DNA of 64,000 nucleotides, taken from positions 11,056,286-11,120,285 of the forward strand of contig AP025069.1 of assembly GCA_036186865.1 (NCBI GenBank), in the 5' to 3' direction. The DNA is from Eustoma russellianum. Taxonomy: Eukaryota; Streptophyta; Magnoliopsida; Gentianales; Gentianaceae. The notes under the pieces are model-generated. The model was not told where the DNA came from. It saw only the letters and a list, made by a program, of their open reading frames with translations, and made no database searches. The translations under genes and the position numbers were made by a program. This document shows positions 32,782-45,737 of the stretch, piece by piece; position 1 is the first letter of the stretch, and each line of letters begins with the position of its first letter.

Positions 32782-34670
32782 TCAACCCTTTGAAAATGTC
32801 CCTTTTGGTATCCAAATTTGGGTGACCTTTCTAGGTCTTCCAAAAGGTGAGAAAAGTGATGAGAACGCAACATAATAAACTTTTGGTGCGACTGTATCTG
32901 GCCTTTGGCCAAGAACTCCTTTATACGCATTATATGTAGGACGTTTTGGATATGTCCTTGTGTTTGTATGCGTAGTGCTTGGATGGATTGAATGCCGTGT
33001 ATGCATCACTCTTTTCTTTTCATATCTATATGGTACAACATTGTATTTCGCATGATATGATGAAGAAGTGGGGCGTGATGAGGGAATATGCAATTTTCGC
33101 GTCATCTTAGACGCCACTTGAGGCTTTGGGGTGTCTATTTTCTTAGACATAACAAACTTTGTTGGTTTGGTTGATACTTCATTTGTATCAACGTATCCCA
33201 ACCCCGTTTTATCACTGTCATGCTTTTGTGATGATATAATGCGATGCAGCATGTTGGATCCTGTATCAAACTGTTTCACCTTTTTCTCTACATCGGCATT
33301 CCTTGATTTTAATTTTGAAATCTCGGATTTCAATTCAACGTTCTCGGATGTCAATGATGAAATTTCAGATTTTAATGCATTGATGATGCATGATGACTCT
33401 TCTTTAGAATCGTTTAATTGAGTGACAAGATTTTCGTTAGAAGATTCTAACAATTTCTTGTCTTCGATTAATCGTTTCTTTTCTTTTGCAAGAGTCTTTG
33501 AAAATTTATGCAATTCTAAATATTGACTAAATAAATCATCATATGAACATTCAGAATCGAAATCAGAGTTAGAAGATACCTCATTTGATGCTTTAGATGT
33601 AAAGCATACTTGTGCCTTGTGTTCTTCCGTATCATCAGTCTCAGAGTCGGATGTGTCACTCCAAGTGTAGGCTTTGAATGCTCTTCTCCTTTGCTTAGGT
33701 TCTGAGACGAGTCTATTCTTGTTCCGATCCTTGTCAGGGTATTTGTTTGTTTGTTTCTCTTTATTAGGGCAGTCATATGATAGATGTCCAAGTTTGCCGC
33801 ATTCATAGCACTTTATTTCCTTATTTTTATTTTTATGATCCTTAGATGAGGTAGACTTATGTTTAATCGATTTTCTCAATATTTTTTTAATCTTTTAGCC
33901 ATTGTGATTAAGTCCTCATCATCGGAATCTGTGTCACTATCATCTACGACGTATTCATTTGATTTAAATGCTATAGCCCTATCATTATTAGAAATGGACT
34001 CAGAATGTCTTAAAGAGAGTTTGTTTTCATATACCTTAAGTGATCCGATTAGTTCTTCCATTTTAATTGATTTGGTCTCTTTGCTTTCTTCTATGGCCGT
34101 TACTTTAGGGTCCCATTCAGAAGGAAGGCTTCGTAGAACTTTCTGCACCTTTTCCTGCGTAGTAAAAGCCTTACCAAGAGACTCAAGAGAGTTGTAGATG
34201 TTAGTCAAACGAAGATCCATATCTACAATAGACTCATTGGGCAATAATTTAAAAGACTCAAGTGTGGACATGAGCATGTTAATTTTGGACTCCTTTACTT
34301 GGCTAGTCCCTTCATGTTTCATTTCAAGAATATGCCACATCTCTTGAGCACTAGAACAATTTGACACGTAACTAGCCTCACTTTTACTCAGGCCATTTAA
34401 TAATAGTTGCATGGCTTTAGCATTCATGCTAAGTTTCTTTTTATCATCACTTGTATATTCTTGTCTAGTTTTAACGACTTCTAATGTGACTTTGTCTACA
34501 GTGGACAACTTAGATGGAACAAAAGGACAATCTTCTATAATGGACCAAAGATCAATGTCTATTGCCATAAAGAAAAGTTTCATTCTTACCTTCCATTGAA
34601 TGAAAGACTCACCGTCAAAAAGAGGAGGCCTTATGGTTGACATTCCTTCTTGCACGGTTGTGGTTGCCAT
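32782..34670 (-). CDS. gag: Sirevirus-like gag, one frameshift (only gene of the element)
   Basis: The ATG at 34670 starts MATTTVQEGMS. Residues about 10-190 form a UBN2-type copia gag with FIQWKVRMKLF, AKAMQLLLNGLS and NMLMSTLESFKLLPNESI. The first frame ends at a stop near 33876. The other frame takes over across a seven-A tract (minus strand, 33882-33888) and carries a CCHC knuckle (CYECGKLGHLSYDC), a long coiled coil (SEISSLTSENVELKSEISK) and a basic C-terminus ending at 32782. Loss of a single A in the homopolymer explains the split, though programmed slippage or an assembly error are possible. I chose this ATG because an earlier one overlaps the primer site. No protease, integrase or RT follows. 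Confidence 0.85.
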
Positions 34671-34709
34671 CTCACTGAATCGTTGGATTCTTTGAAGTGA
34701 GTGTTCCTG

Positions 34710-34724
34710 CACTCTGATACCACT
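34710..34724 (-). promoter_or_regulatory. Primer-binding site of the gag-only element
   Basis: On the minus strand, directly after the 5' LTR, the sequence reads AAGTGGTATCAGAGTGC, matching the TGGTATCAGAG core complementary to initiator tRNA-Met. Confidence 0.9.
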
Positions 34725-37700
34725 TGTAGGATCTGCAAGGCACCACTAGAAGGGGGGGTTGAATAGATGGTGCGGAAAATATGGTTTTTTAAAATTTCTT
34801 TAAACCTAACCAATTCAAGTTCTGGAAACAGATTCTGTTTTCAGGACCAGTTTTAAAACGTTTTTAAAACTAGGTTAGAGGTCTCCAAAAATTATGAAAT
34901 TTGAGAGAACTTAGCCTCAGATGTTATGAGGGTCCCCTAAAAATTTCAAATTAAAATTCAACCTTTAACCCCTTTAAAAACCGTTGGTACTCAGATTGTG
35001 CAAATCTACCAGAAACGGTAGATGGTTTTGAAAAATTAATTCCTATTTGTGTGAACGTCCAAATGATCTGAAAATTTGACCAATAACTCTTCATACACTA
35101 TATTTAAATGGGTTGAAACAGTTTTGGAAAATTCTTTTGGAAAGTAGGTCAAATACAACCAAAGTCTCAACATTTGCAAGTCTGAAAATCAGACTGCACT
35201 AGTCTCAGAACTTTTGATGTTTGATTGACTTATACTTGTCCAAAAGGGTTGAAACTTGTGTCAAATTAACCCTAGAACGTGCTAGTATGTTTCTGGAAAT
35301 TTTTATAATTTTTGGAAATCGTTTACTATTTTTACGAACGTGAACAAAACGGATAAACAGTGCAGAAACTGAAAAGTAAATGCTGAAAGTAAATTGCACC
35401 AAGAATTTTATACTGGTTCGGTTATAAACAACCTACTCCAGTCTTCAAGGAACACCTTCCTTGGTTCACACTAATCACACACACGCAGTACACCTTACCA
35501 CAGGGTTGATAGAGTTACACCTAACTCCAACCCTTTACAAACCTTGTATGACGAGTACAATTCACACGAACACCACCACCTCGCTAGAATGAAGATTGAT
35601 CACACCTTGATCAATCTTTTACAAAGATGAATGAATGGTGGTTTATATGAAGCCTATTTAAGATTGAAAGATGTAAAGTACAATAGGCTTTTTACAAGAA
35701 AAGAGAGAAAGAAAGTGTAGGAGAAAAGAAGCTTGGCAATTTGATCACTTTAGAATGCAATTCTTGGTCTCGTTTTTGTTTGCTCTTCTTCTCTCCATTT
35801 TATCATGTCCATCCGTCCCCTATAGCCTTCCTCCCTTCTTGAAAATTTCCTTTTAAGTGCTTGAGAGAGTGTAAGACATCATTGTGACAATGCCTTGCTT
35901 ACTTGGCATCATTTGACAATGCCTTGCTTACTTGGCATCATTCCATTGGATCATCATTTAGTCTTTGCTTACTTGGCACCTCTTTATTGGCTCAATGTTG
36001 TCAACATGATGACATGGAAAAAATCTGAGATTAACACTTTAAACATGTGCCAATATCAATCATAAAATCATACCATAAGTCACAAATTCCATCATAAATT
36101 GCAAGACAAGAAATCTCTCCTTTTCAAGCTCAAAAAATCGGCCATAAGTATCTTGCCATGCTGAATTTTTCAGCATGTGCATTATGGAATAAAATTCAGA
36201 TTATTTACCATTTTTCTTTGAATTTTTATCATAAAAATGAATCAATCATATATGGTAAATCTTGCTAACAATTGATGAATGAACTTGGACACAATATGGG
36301 TGAAGAATTCGGCCAGCACACCTTCACACATGCTGAAAAATTTCAGCATGTGTGATATGTAGAATATCACACTTAATTACCTTACATAATATTCAAATCA
36401 TTTCCATAACATCTTCAATTAATCCTCTAATAAAAAATTGACAAAATATGTTACCTTAATCATGAAGAAATCGGCCAAGATATGTGTAGTATGCTGAAAT
36501 TTTCAGCATGTGACATAAGAGAGGTATATGGTGAATACTTACCTTTTGTAGCTTCTCTCTTTGATTTCTCAACATTGTATGATTGATCCTTGACCAATCA
36601 ATATGCCAACAAGGCTCCACATGTGCTCCATCTCAGCTGTATGTAACGTTGGAATGTGTATATACATGTGCTGAAATTTATTTTTGTTAACTTTGTAAAA
36701 TAGTGCACATTTAATAATACACACATGTAATATTCCAATCAGCCCTTAATTTAATTTTCTAGAACACTTTAAGATGTATATTATATGTAAAAAGTGTCTA
36801 GATACGTGTCACATGATGTTCAAGAAAAACGTTCCATGTTATGTGCGTAGAAAACCGAATTTTCGATATTTATCGATTACCCGATTTTTCTCTAATTTGA
36901 ATTCCAACTTTTGCACATGATATATATATTATGTTATACATAATATATATAATATATACTTTAAATCTCAGCACTTGGCTGATTTAAAGTGGTACCATAA
37001 ACATGTGACAAAACTAAAATTGGAATCTTCACATTTTGGCCTAAATGTGGGGTGATTTGTGTGTGCCAACATGGAAAGTATTTTTGGATGATCATTTCCA
37101 TGTGTAGCACGAAATTTTCATCAATTTTTGATGTATATGGGCTGGCCATTTATTTATGGCAAGTACGTGACACGTTGGCGAAGTTTCGGTATTCGCCCGA
37201 TACGACAAATTTCGGTTTAGAACCTTTTATCGTGTCGTATTTAATTTGTCATCACCATATCTTATATCATATGATATAAGACCTGAATATACTCATAAAT
37301 ATGAGTTAAGTATAGTGGTGTGACGTTAACGTACGTACGTAAGATATATAACGTGTCGGTAGTACGTTGGAATACATGTGTACGTGCCTTTTTCAAAAAA
37401 TCTGAAAATATATATATATTATGTATATGTGGCGTGTTTAATAAGATGGGGAGGAGGAGAGAACTTTCCTTCCTTGGCCTTGTTGCCTTTGTGCCTTTTC
37501 CAAATGAATCTTCCTTTAATGAACTACTTAGTTTATTAAACTAAGTACTTCACTTAATGAACTACTTTAGTTCATTAATGGTGGCACCTGAAAATAGTAT
37601 AAACTCAACAAATGTTCGCCATATGATATAAGCTTTAATGCTTCATGGCTCGTTAGTACGGCAACATAATATATAAGCTAAATAAGGCAAGTAATGGCAA

Positions 37701-37808
37701 GTTATCATGCACACATGTACACTTATGCACGTTTATATCTTATGCTCGTTTTTGTGCACATTTAAATCATGCATTTGAAAATCACTCAAACCCCTTTTTC
37801 TCTACAGG
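34725..37808 (-). repeat. 5' LTR of the gag-only Sirevirus-like element
   Basis: The 3084-bp LTR pairs with 29466-32548. The element is flanked by GGCGG at 29461-29465 and 37809-37813. The whole element is 8343 bp with only 2176 bp of internal sequence. The three TCGGCCA-palindrome modules are repeated at about 36147-36515. ORFs inside are the same spurious ones as in the other LTR. Confidence 0.92.
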
Positions 37809-37961
37809 CGGCTGATTTGCTTGTGGGGAGAGGAAGAGAACTCATGTGATTAAATAGAAATTTGATTAGGGCTAGGGAGAATTCTCCTAATCAAATTAGG
37901 TTTAGTAATTAATTAGCTCAAATGACCTTTTTGCCCTTAATTAAAAAAATAGGCTATAACA
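37809..37961 (-). mobile_element. Solo gypsy-type LTR, second part
   Basis: This continues 27880-29465 after the nested insertion. It starts with the duplicated GGCGG and ends GGCTATAACA, the minus-strand LTR start TGTTATAGCC. ATTAA follows, matching 27875-27879. Confidence 0.85.
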
Positions 37962-40900
37962 ATTAACCTCACTTTACTTAAAATGTATGCAAATTAAACC
38001 ACAAAACTCTTGAGACGGATATGAGTAACATTATTTTTGGGGTTAAGTAAATTTGTAGTTTTTTCTCCCTGTCTCGTCTTGTTTAATGGTCTGTCTTTGC
38101 TCTAATTCAATGAGAAAAGTAGTTATGCCTACACTGGAAACATCCTTGTTTAGAAGGATGCTTGGTTACCGATGAATAGGATAAGAGTATGTGATATGTA
38201 TAGGCCTGTCTACAAGTAGTTCACAACGACCCTGTCTCCCGATATGTGGAATTAATGGAGATTAGAACTATATGATCCTTCTTTTTTTTTCCTTTGAAAC
38301 GTTACTGTCACTATGTAATCATAGTTTTCAATGTTTAATAGTTCATTTTAACAGAAATTTGTTATTTATATCCATCTTGCTTTTCAATGGCAGGAACACC
38401 CTTGACATTTTTGGGTCAACCTCAGTTGTTAGTAGTTGGAGGGATTTGGCACGAAACTTAGGAAACAACATCATCCACAGGTTGACAGCCTGGTGCAACA
38501 CCCTATGGCATTTGGCACGAAAGAATAATAGTTTATTCCATGGAGCAGTGAACAATCATCAAGCTATAGCCCAATAAATTCTTTGTTAGTAGTTGGAGGA
38601 ATTAGAAAGAATAGGTCTAATTAACTGTTGTTTGCATCTAAAATTTTGTGTACTAGGAAATGATAGGAGAAGGTTAGTTGCTTTTGGGGTTTGTTTTATT
38701 GTGCTCCATTGTCTAAATGGTGTTGACTATGCCTCTTGTGTTTGCATTTAATATGATTCTCATTTACCATTAAAAAGGAACAAAAAGCAAAAAAATGATT
38801 ATGTCCCATGGTGTATCAGAGGAATCTGAAGCTGGTGTTGGTGCTCTGATATTGTGTTTCTAAAGAAAGTGATGTGTTGCTTCTGGTGCATTATGTTGGA
38901 GGTTGAGCATTTTTCATTACCAAAGTTATCTTGAATATGGCTACTTAGCCTACCCAAAGGGGAAAAAAAGACTATGGCTGCTCACGATTCAGCCTGCAGG
39001 TGCATGCTGAGAGATCTTATCATCAAAGTGTTGTGACTATTTTAGAGTAGCTGTATTCTGAGGTATGCAACCACTTGCTTGATTTGAAATACTGCATTCC
39101 CTTGTATGTTAATCCATTTCTGTATGTAGGAGTGCACAATTTTCTCTTTTTTCCTCTTTTCTTTTGGATTTTATTAAAGAAATGACTTGTTTTGGGAGTT
39201 AGATGATTCTGGAGGAGCAACTAAATGAGTCTTCATTGTGACTAGCATTTCATCAAGGTGATAGCCCTCTTCAATCTGTGGAAGAAGATATGACAAATCA
39301 CTCCCTTTGTGATAGCAAGGAGGATCACGACGATGGTCTCTTTGTTGGAAAGGTAAGACCGTTAGACTGTAGAAGCAACACTGCACTTGTGATGTCCCTG
39401 TCCCATCTTGTTGACGATCTTCTTTGCACAAGCTGTACATATCTGCAATTAATCTTTGCACCAGCTGTACTTATCTATAATCATAGTTTTCATTAGCAGG
39501 AACGCCCTTGACATTTTTGGGTCAACCTTAGTTGTTAGGTAGTTGCTTTCCCTGTTCATACTCGTGGATAAGTTGGATAGCTTTAGCTTGTTTTAGCTTA
39601 GCTTCATTGCCAAGTCTTCAGGCTAAATTTGTTATTTATATCCATCTTGCTTTTTATATCTATCAGGCAGTTTTGGAGACTGTTGCTAGAGTGAAGGCTA
39701 AAAAAGAATGACACTAGACCGAAAGAGGAAAAGTGTGTGCCTTTCTTACAAGCTTAAGAAATCGCACGCATGATTTCTTTCTCTCTTGATGTTTACCATA
39801 TTTACTCTTTAGATCCTTTCAACTCCATGATGTTCTCAATTTGGATAATGACATTGGTGCAGAAGAGACTCCCACATTGATAGATAGAAAGGTAAAAAAG
39901 CTTAAGAGGCTAGTTTCTTGTCTTTACATAAATTTCTTTTGTGGTGGAAGGCTAAATGGTGTTCTGAAGGATAGAATTTTATAAAATGGCTGGTCCTTAA
40001 TGCGTTTTGTTTACAGGATTATGTCATCATCATATCCAGCTTCCAATCCAAATTTATGTCTTCATCATATCCAGCTTCCAATCCAAATTTCCTGTCCTAC
40101 AGCTCGACTTGTGGTAAACTAGTGATGCCTTCTGAAAACGTCCTTGATTAGAAGGATGCCTGGTTACCAATGAATATGATAGGAATATGTGACATGTAAA
40201 GGCATGTGATGAATAAGATATATGTGATATGTATATGTCTCTCTAAAAGCAGTTCAAAAGAATGTCGTAAATGTAGTTATCGAGTACTTGGAACCATAAC
40301 CATGTTTACCTATATTTTTTATTTTGTTGGCTTGACAAGGTTAGTTTTCAGCTAGCATTACAGGTTTTCTTCAGGTTTTCTTCTTTGGTGGCCTTCTAGA
40401 TGATGGATATTAGAAAGAATGACATGGGCCAGCTGGCACAACACTTGCTTATGCATAACAAAGAGAGTTACAGTGGCTGCAACTGCTTTATTGAGTTTCT
40501 AATGCCAAAGGTGATCTTTATTGTCCATTTTATGTTTCGTGAGGCCAATTCTAGAATTGCTTTATGGGTCAATTTTCTACTAGATATCATCGTTTTCTAA
40601 TTTGCTAGATTGTTTCCTATTTTAACTTTATTGAGTGGATATATATATATAAATTACTCACTTCTTTTTTGACATCTTAAGCTTTTAAAGGAGATAATAA
40701 TTTATCATTCTTCACAATAGTTGTACTTTGTTTAGGGGTCAACTTATGTTGTTTTAATAGGCACGGGTAACGAGTGTGTTTTATTTGGAATAATTAAAAC
40801 AAACATGTATAAGCTTTTAGATGAGATGATGAATTATCATTATTCATAATGATGTTACTTCATTTAGGGGTTAACTTATGTTGGTTTAATAGTTGTGGTT

Positions 40901-43139
40901 TAACCGGTTTGTTTTATGTGGAACATCAGGTTTGCTTTTTCTTCTGTTCTATTTTGCTCTCATCGATTGCTTGAAGGGAAAAGATTATTGCGTTGAGAAT
41001 TTGGACATGTTGAACGAGCAGTACTTGGATGCTTGGAATATGTTGAGGTAAGAGTCTGCATCTGTTTTGTCTAGGGAAAAGTGTATGCCTAACTATGTCT
41101 ATATGGTTCAAAACCTTCATTTGTTTCTTAAATAGAAAGTGATGATATTGGCAAATCAGATGGGTTTTTGAGAAATATGATTTTGATTTTGCTACCAAGA
41201 AAGATTTTTTCTTCCTTGACCTGATTTTATGTCCTTGCCCTGTGATAAATCCTAGTTCCTTATGCAGCTGATCTTTGAATATGAGGTTGACCAGCAGCTT
41301 TACATAGATATGCGTTTATGCATATCTCATCTATTGACTTTCTTTGTGAATATATATGATCTAAGTGCCACCAACTGTCTAGATTTTCCTTTGTCCAAAT
41401 ACATGATACATATGCTCTGGATATGATATTAGCTGGTTTTCATATTAAACATGATTTTGCACCCGATATAATAACAAATTAAAAAGCTGATGTTCTTGAT
41501 ATTGATCTTGCAGTCAGTGGAGTATCTTTGGAGTGAGAGGCCTTGTCTCTCGATATGTGGAAATAATGGAGATTCGAACTGTCTAGTCCTTCTTTATCCT
41601 TTGAAATGTTACTATCAATATGTGACCATAGTTTTCAATGTTTAATAGTTCATTTTAACAGAAACCAATGATGTTGATATCATCTCAGTTCTTGATTAAA
41701 GGATTTTCATGTCAACAAAAAAAATTCTCTATTGCGACCAGCCTGCGGTATGTTTACTACTGAATCACTTGGGTTGTTCTACAAAGTAACTAGGATACGC
41801 ATTCATGTATGTTTTGTTTGACCACTCTCTTGGTGCATATTGTGATGATGTTGACGAGTACATTGCTTGTAAAAGATTATATTCGTGGCATCGAGTAGGT
41901 ATAAATTTTTCTTTTAAGGCATTTGCATCATTTTCCTAGCCAAAGGCTGAACAAATTATATGTCACAGATAACTATGTTCACTTGGATGGCTCCTCACGG
42001 CTGTACATAGGTCTAGGATGATGTTGTTTCTTAAGTTTCTTATTTCCTTGTTTCTTATGTCATGAAGGACCAAGCGTCATGCACATAGATCTACGCCGTC
42101 GCCCCCAGGAAAAAAAGGAAAAAGAAGAAGAAGAGAAAAAAAAAAAGAAAACTCACCGAAAAATGTACTTTAAGCCATATTTCCATCACCTGTTGGTGGA
42201 CCTAGGTTATTCTAGTTGTTGAATATTTTACTTGTTTATCTTTTCTCTTAGTGATCTTCCTTCATTCTGGAGTTAACTTGTCTTGGTTTAAAAGGTGTCT
42301 GACCTGCTCGTTTGTATATGGAACAATTCAAAGCAATCATCTCTGAACACTCTGTTTGGATACTGAGTATCCCTAAAGATGATACTAATCAGTTGGGAAT
42401 CTGGATAAGAAAAACAAATTGTACTTTCTCCATGTCCTATTTAACTTTCATTCATAGGTTCATTTGTGGTTGGTGGTTACTCGTAGAAGAAATACATATT
42501 GTGCTTTTCCCTCTTCTATTTAACTTCCACTTGCAGGTTCATTTCTGGGCCAGTTACTTGTAGCCAAAGACCATTCTTTACAGACTCCTCAGGTAAATTT
42601 ACTGTGCCGCTTGTACCTTTCTGTGAAGGTTACATGTTATGCATGTCGTTTTCCATTTGGAACCGTAATAATGCCCAACCACCATATGTGGGGATGACTT
42701 ATTGTGTTATGCTTGTTTTTTTCCCACTTTGCAGGAGATGGCAATATTAACGCGATTTTTGGTAGAAACACCCTCTTATGTGCCAAGAGTTCCCTTTGAA
42801 GATGGACCTCATTCTTTACAGATGGTTCTCCTGTGGTAAATTTACTATCTCTATCCCACCTTATGAAGATTAGATGTTATGCTCACACTTGTGCTAATTG
42901 TGTTGGGTTTTAGCTTAGCCAAAGCGTACATTGGCCTCAGCACGAATGCGGCTAAATATTGTGTTTTATTGTTTACTAAGTAAAATCCTATCTTGGTTTG
43001 ATCGGGAACAAACTTATTGAACTGGTACTAAGTTGAATTGTATTCCTAAAAAATATGAAGTCATTTTTCTTCCCTTTTATGGCTCTGTATCAAAACATAA
43101 CTTGTCTTAGAAATTTCTGAATGTGGTTGGTCCGGCTTG
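37962..43139 (+). other. Unassigned, locally duplicated, intron-like region
   Basis: No complete gene is recognised. Blocks recur: 38120-38200 resembles 40125-40205, 38225-38350 resembles 41545-41670, and AGGAACRCCCTTGACATTTT occurs at 38390 and 39500. Possible short coding blocks with donor-like ends are GKDYCVENLDMLNEQYLDAW (about 40978-41045) and MMDIRKNDMGQLAQHLLMHN (from 40400). A stretch at 38440-38576 reading LWHLARKNNSLFHGAVNNHQ loosely resembles the C-terminal tail of plant LINE reverse transcriptases. None of these is certain. The region may be the decayed body of a multi-exon gene with internal duplications. Confidence 0.35.
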
Positions 43140-43282
43140 AATTTTTTTTATTAAGAAAGATGCAAGAATGTCAAGATGGATGTGTGGATATGCAAGAAAC
43201 GATAAAGTAAAAAATAAACATATAAGGAGAAAGTTTGGGGTGGCTCATATAGAATAGAAGATGAGGTAGTCAAGATTACGAT
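43140..43282 (+). mobile_element. RTE-type LINE 3' end, left part
   Basis: Plus-strand translation gives ARMSRWMCGYARNDKVKNKH and then RRKFGVAHIE, the stretch after the RT domain of plant RTE-like LINEs. It breaks at GATTACGAT (43274-43282), where the MULE is inserted, and continues at 44769. Confidence 0.65.
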
Positions 43283-44768
43283 GGGAGTGAATCTCACTTA
43301 TTAGCCTAACGTTTTGCACATTACTCAGTTAGCAGCCTAACGTTGATGAAACTCACTTAACACCCAGTCTTTGTCGATAATGTCTCACTTGTAGCCAGTC
43401 ACCGGAAGATGACTTACTACAGCAGGTTTTCTCTTTTTTTTAAAAAAATTTCATTTCTAAAAAATGTTATTATTATTTTAAATTAATTCCCTCCACTTCA
43501 TCTTCTTCATCCCTATTCTCCTCCTCCTCCTCCCATGCCACCCCTTCCGCCATTCACCACTAAGATCTCGCCACATCAAATTAACATTCTTTTCTGTAGG
43601 TTGTGAGGAAAAATTTGGCACATCAAGATGCTTAATCGATTATGGCTTCGCCGCGCATCGCCAGGGGATCTCTTTTTCCAGTGTCAAGATACGGGAGGGT
43701 TGCTTTTTCCAGAGATTTCCCTAGTGTGTACCGGGTCGCTTCCACTTAAATCTGGTGCTAGGAGTATGCAATGGAAGCGTGATAGTCAGCCCACTTCCGG
43801 TGAGCTGCCTGGTACAGCCTCTATTACCAGCAATCCATCTATTGCTACTACGGGCCTTACCTATGTTCGGCCAGTATCCAAAATAAATCAAAGTACTGGT
43901 GCTACTTAAGCTGACTCAGTTTTGCTTTTTTTGAGGACAAGGGTCTGGTCAAGATGGGCAGAGCCTATGTGAATCACCGGGTAATCAAACAAATGGACCT
44001 CTCATGTTCTGTTTCTTTATTATGTTGGGAAAATTCAGTGTAAAAAGGAAATGCATGAGAGGTTTTTGGACTTACATATTAGGGGCATATGTTCCCACTT
44101 GCAATGGGTTGTAGAGTTTGAAGGCCAATTTGCTACATGTGAATAGGTGAATATCAAATCTTTTGCGGTTGAGTAAATTGCAATTGTTTATACAATGGAA
44201 TTCTGATAGGTTAGAGAAAAAGGGTTGCGGCCAAAAAAAATATAAATGAAGAAAAAGGAGAGAAGGCGAAGCAGCAGCAGCAGAAGAATAGGAAGAAAAG
44301 TAGTTGATGATATTCTTTACCTCTTGGTGCTTTCTAGGGCTGTCCGTTGGTGGTTCTTTAATATCAAAGCAAAGAAGGCAATGAAAGTGGCAAAAATTTT
44401 CATTCAAAAACTTTAATCTTTTATTTCCACAGAAAACTATGTAAGACTGAGTTGAGTAATTTGATGTGGCGAGATCTTAGTGGTGAATGGCGGAGGTAGC
44501 GGCATGGGAGGAGGAGGAGAATAGGGATGAATAAGATGAAGTGGAGGGTAATATTGTCTTTTTATTAATTTAAAATAATAATAACATTTGTTTAGAAATA
44601 AATTTTTTTTTTTAAAAAAAAGAGAAAACCTGCTGTAGTAAGTCATCTTCTGGTGACCGGCTACAAGTGAGCCATTATCGACAAAGACTGGGTGTTAAGT
44701 GAGTTTCATCAACGTTAGACTGTTAACTGAGTAATGCGTCAAATGTTAGGCTAATAAGTGACATTCCC
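43283..44768. mobile_element. MULE-like transposon with ~300-bp terminal inverted repeats
   Basis: The left end (from GGGAGTGAATCTCACTTATT) and the inverse of the right end (GGGAATGTCACTTATTAGCC) match over about 300 bp, including CTTTGTCGATAATG and GACTTACTACAGCAGG. They run to CCACTAAGATCTCGCCACAT, near 43580 and 44455. The flanks GATTACGAT and TCTTACGAT form a 9-bp target duplication with two mismatches, as expected for Mutator-like elements. The ~870-bp core has no transposase. A plus frame at 43628-43909 (93 codons) and a minus frame at 44072-44407 are not recognised. The core could be captured host sequence (Pack-MULE). Confidence 0.85.
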
Positions 44769-45217
44769 TCTTACGATTGTAAGAACATGTGCGAAGGTGA
44801 TCCTGCAGATGCACCTGTTAGGTGGTGCGAGACAATTAATGGGTTGTATGTTAAACATAGAAGAGGGAGACCAAAGAAGACATAGAGAGGGGCAATAAAA
44901 AAGATATGACTTATATGACAATTAGAGATCATATGGTCAGTGATAGAGCAGAATAGAGACATTTGGTTCATGTAGTCAATGTCATGTAGATGGTATAAGA
45001 CCTAAGTGAGAATTTTAGGTACTTAGCCTGGACAAGGTTGAGATGCTATGATATTTTTGAAAGGGGTATATTCTAAAGGCGCATATTATGCATCAAATAC
45101 AGAAGACACAAAAGGAGAGTAGGATTTAGGCTACTCAAACAAATAAATAATGCGCAAGAAAAACGATTGATCCATATAGCCGATCACATATAGTGAGAAA
45201 AAGGCTTGGGTGTTGTT
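44769..45217 (+). mobile_element. RTE-type LINE 3' end, right part
   Basis: The reading resumes with EHVRR- and VRWCETI-like blocks, then HRRGRPKKT and AIKKDMTYMTIRDHMVSDRA, the conserved C-terminal tail of RTE-type LINE RTs, with several stops. The 3' end near 45190-45217 reads AAAAAGGCTTGGGTGTTGTT, like the TTG-rich tails of these elements. It is a dead fragment. Confidence 0.65.
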
Positions 45218-45275
45218 GAAAAAAGATGCGAGAATGTAGGAGTTACTGTTGAGTTATGTGTAGGGATGCTGCACC

Positions 45276-45737
45276 TGTAAGCGATTAAGATTTTAGGATC
45301 TAGAAATCTATGTTTTCACATACACAATTATTTCACAACTACGGGAGGACGTTTAGCGGAAGCGTACCTTTCACCATGGTACGTGAACGGAAGCGACTTT
45401 GAAGAGCGAAAGCTTCAACTTCGATGTAGACGATCCCGAACTTGAACAGAGGTTTCTCTCCACTAATCCTTACTTTAATGTCTACTTTGATGGATAAGTA
45501 AAGACCGATTGTCAGGGTGAAGAGAGGACCTTCATCCATATTTATAGGTAACCAAAAGGTACTTCCATCATAACCTTTGACATAACACCCCTTTAATAAA
45601 TGGATATGTCCCTTTAATGAAGAATTACGTCTTTTAACTTAAAAGACATAACCCTACTAGATAACTCTTCGTAAATAACCAATTAGAATTTAATTATAAA
45701 TCATATAACTAAAATTCACAAGGGACACAATCTTACA
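45276..45737 (-). repeat. 3' LTR of the compact copia derivative
   Basis: The 462-bp LTR runs TGTAAGCGATTAAG...CAATCTTACA. A minus-strand polypurine tract (ACAAGTGGGAGAT) abuts it at 45738. It differs from 48825-49286 at only about two positions by eye, so the insertion is recent. Confidence 0.93.

Noticed and set aside
38440..38576. LINE RT tail
   Set aside because: Only a loose similarity in about 25 residues; mentioned in the region entry but not called as a feature.
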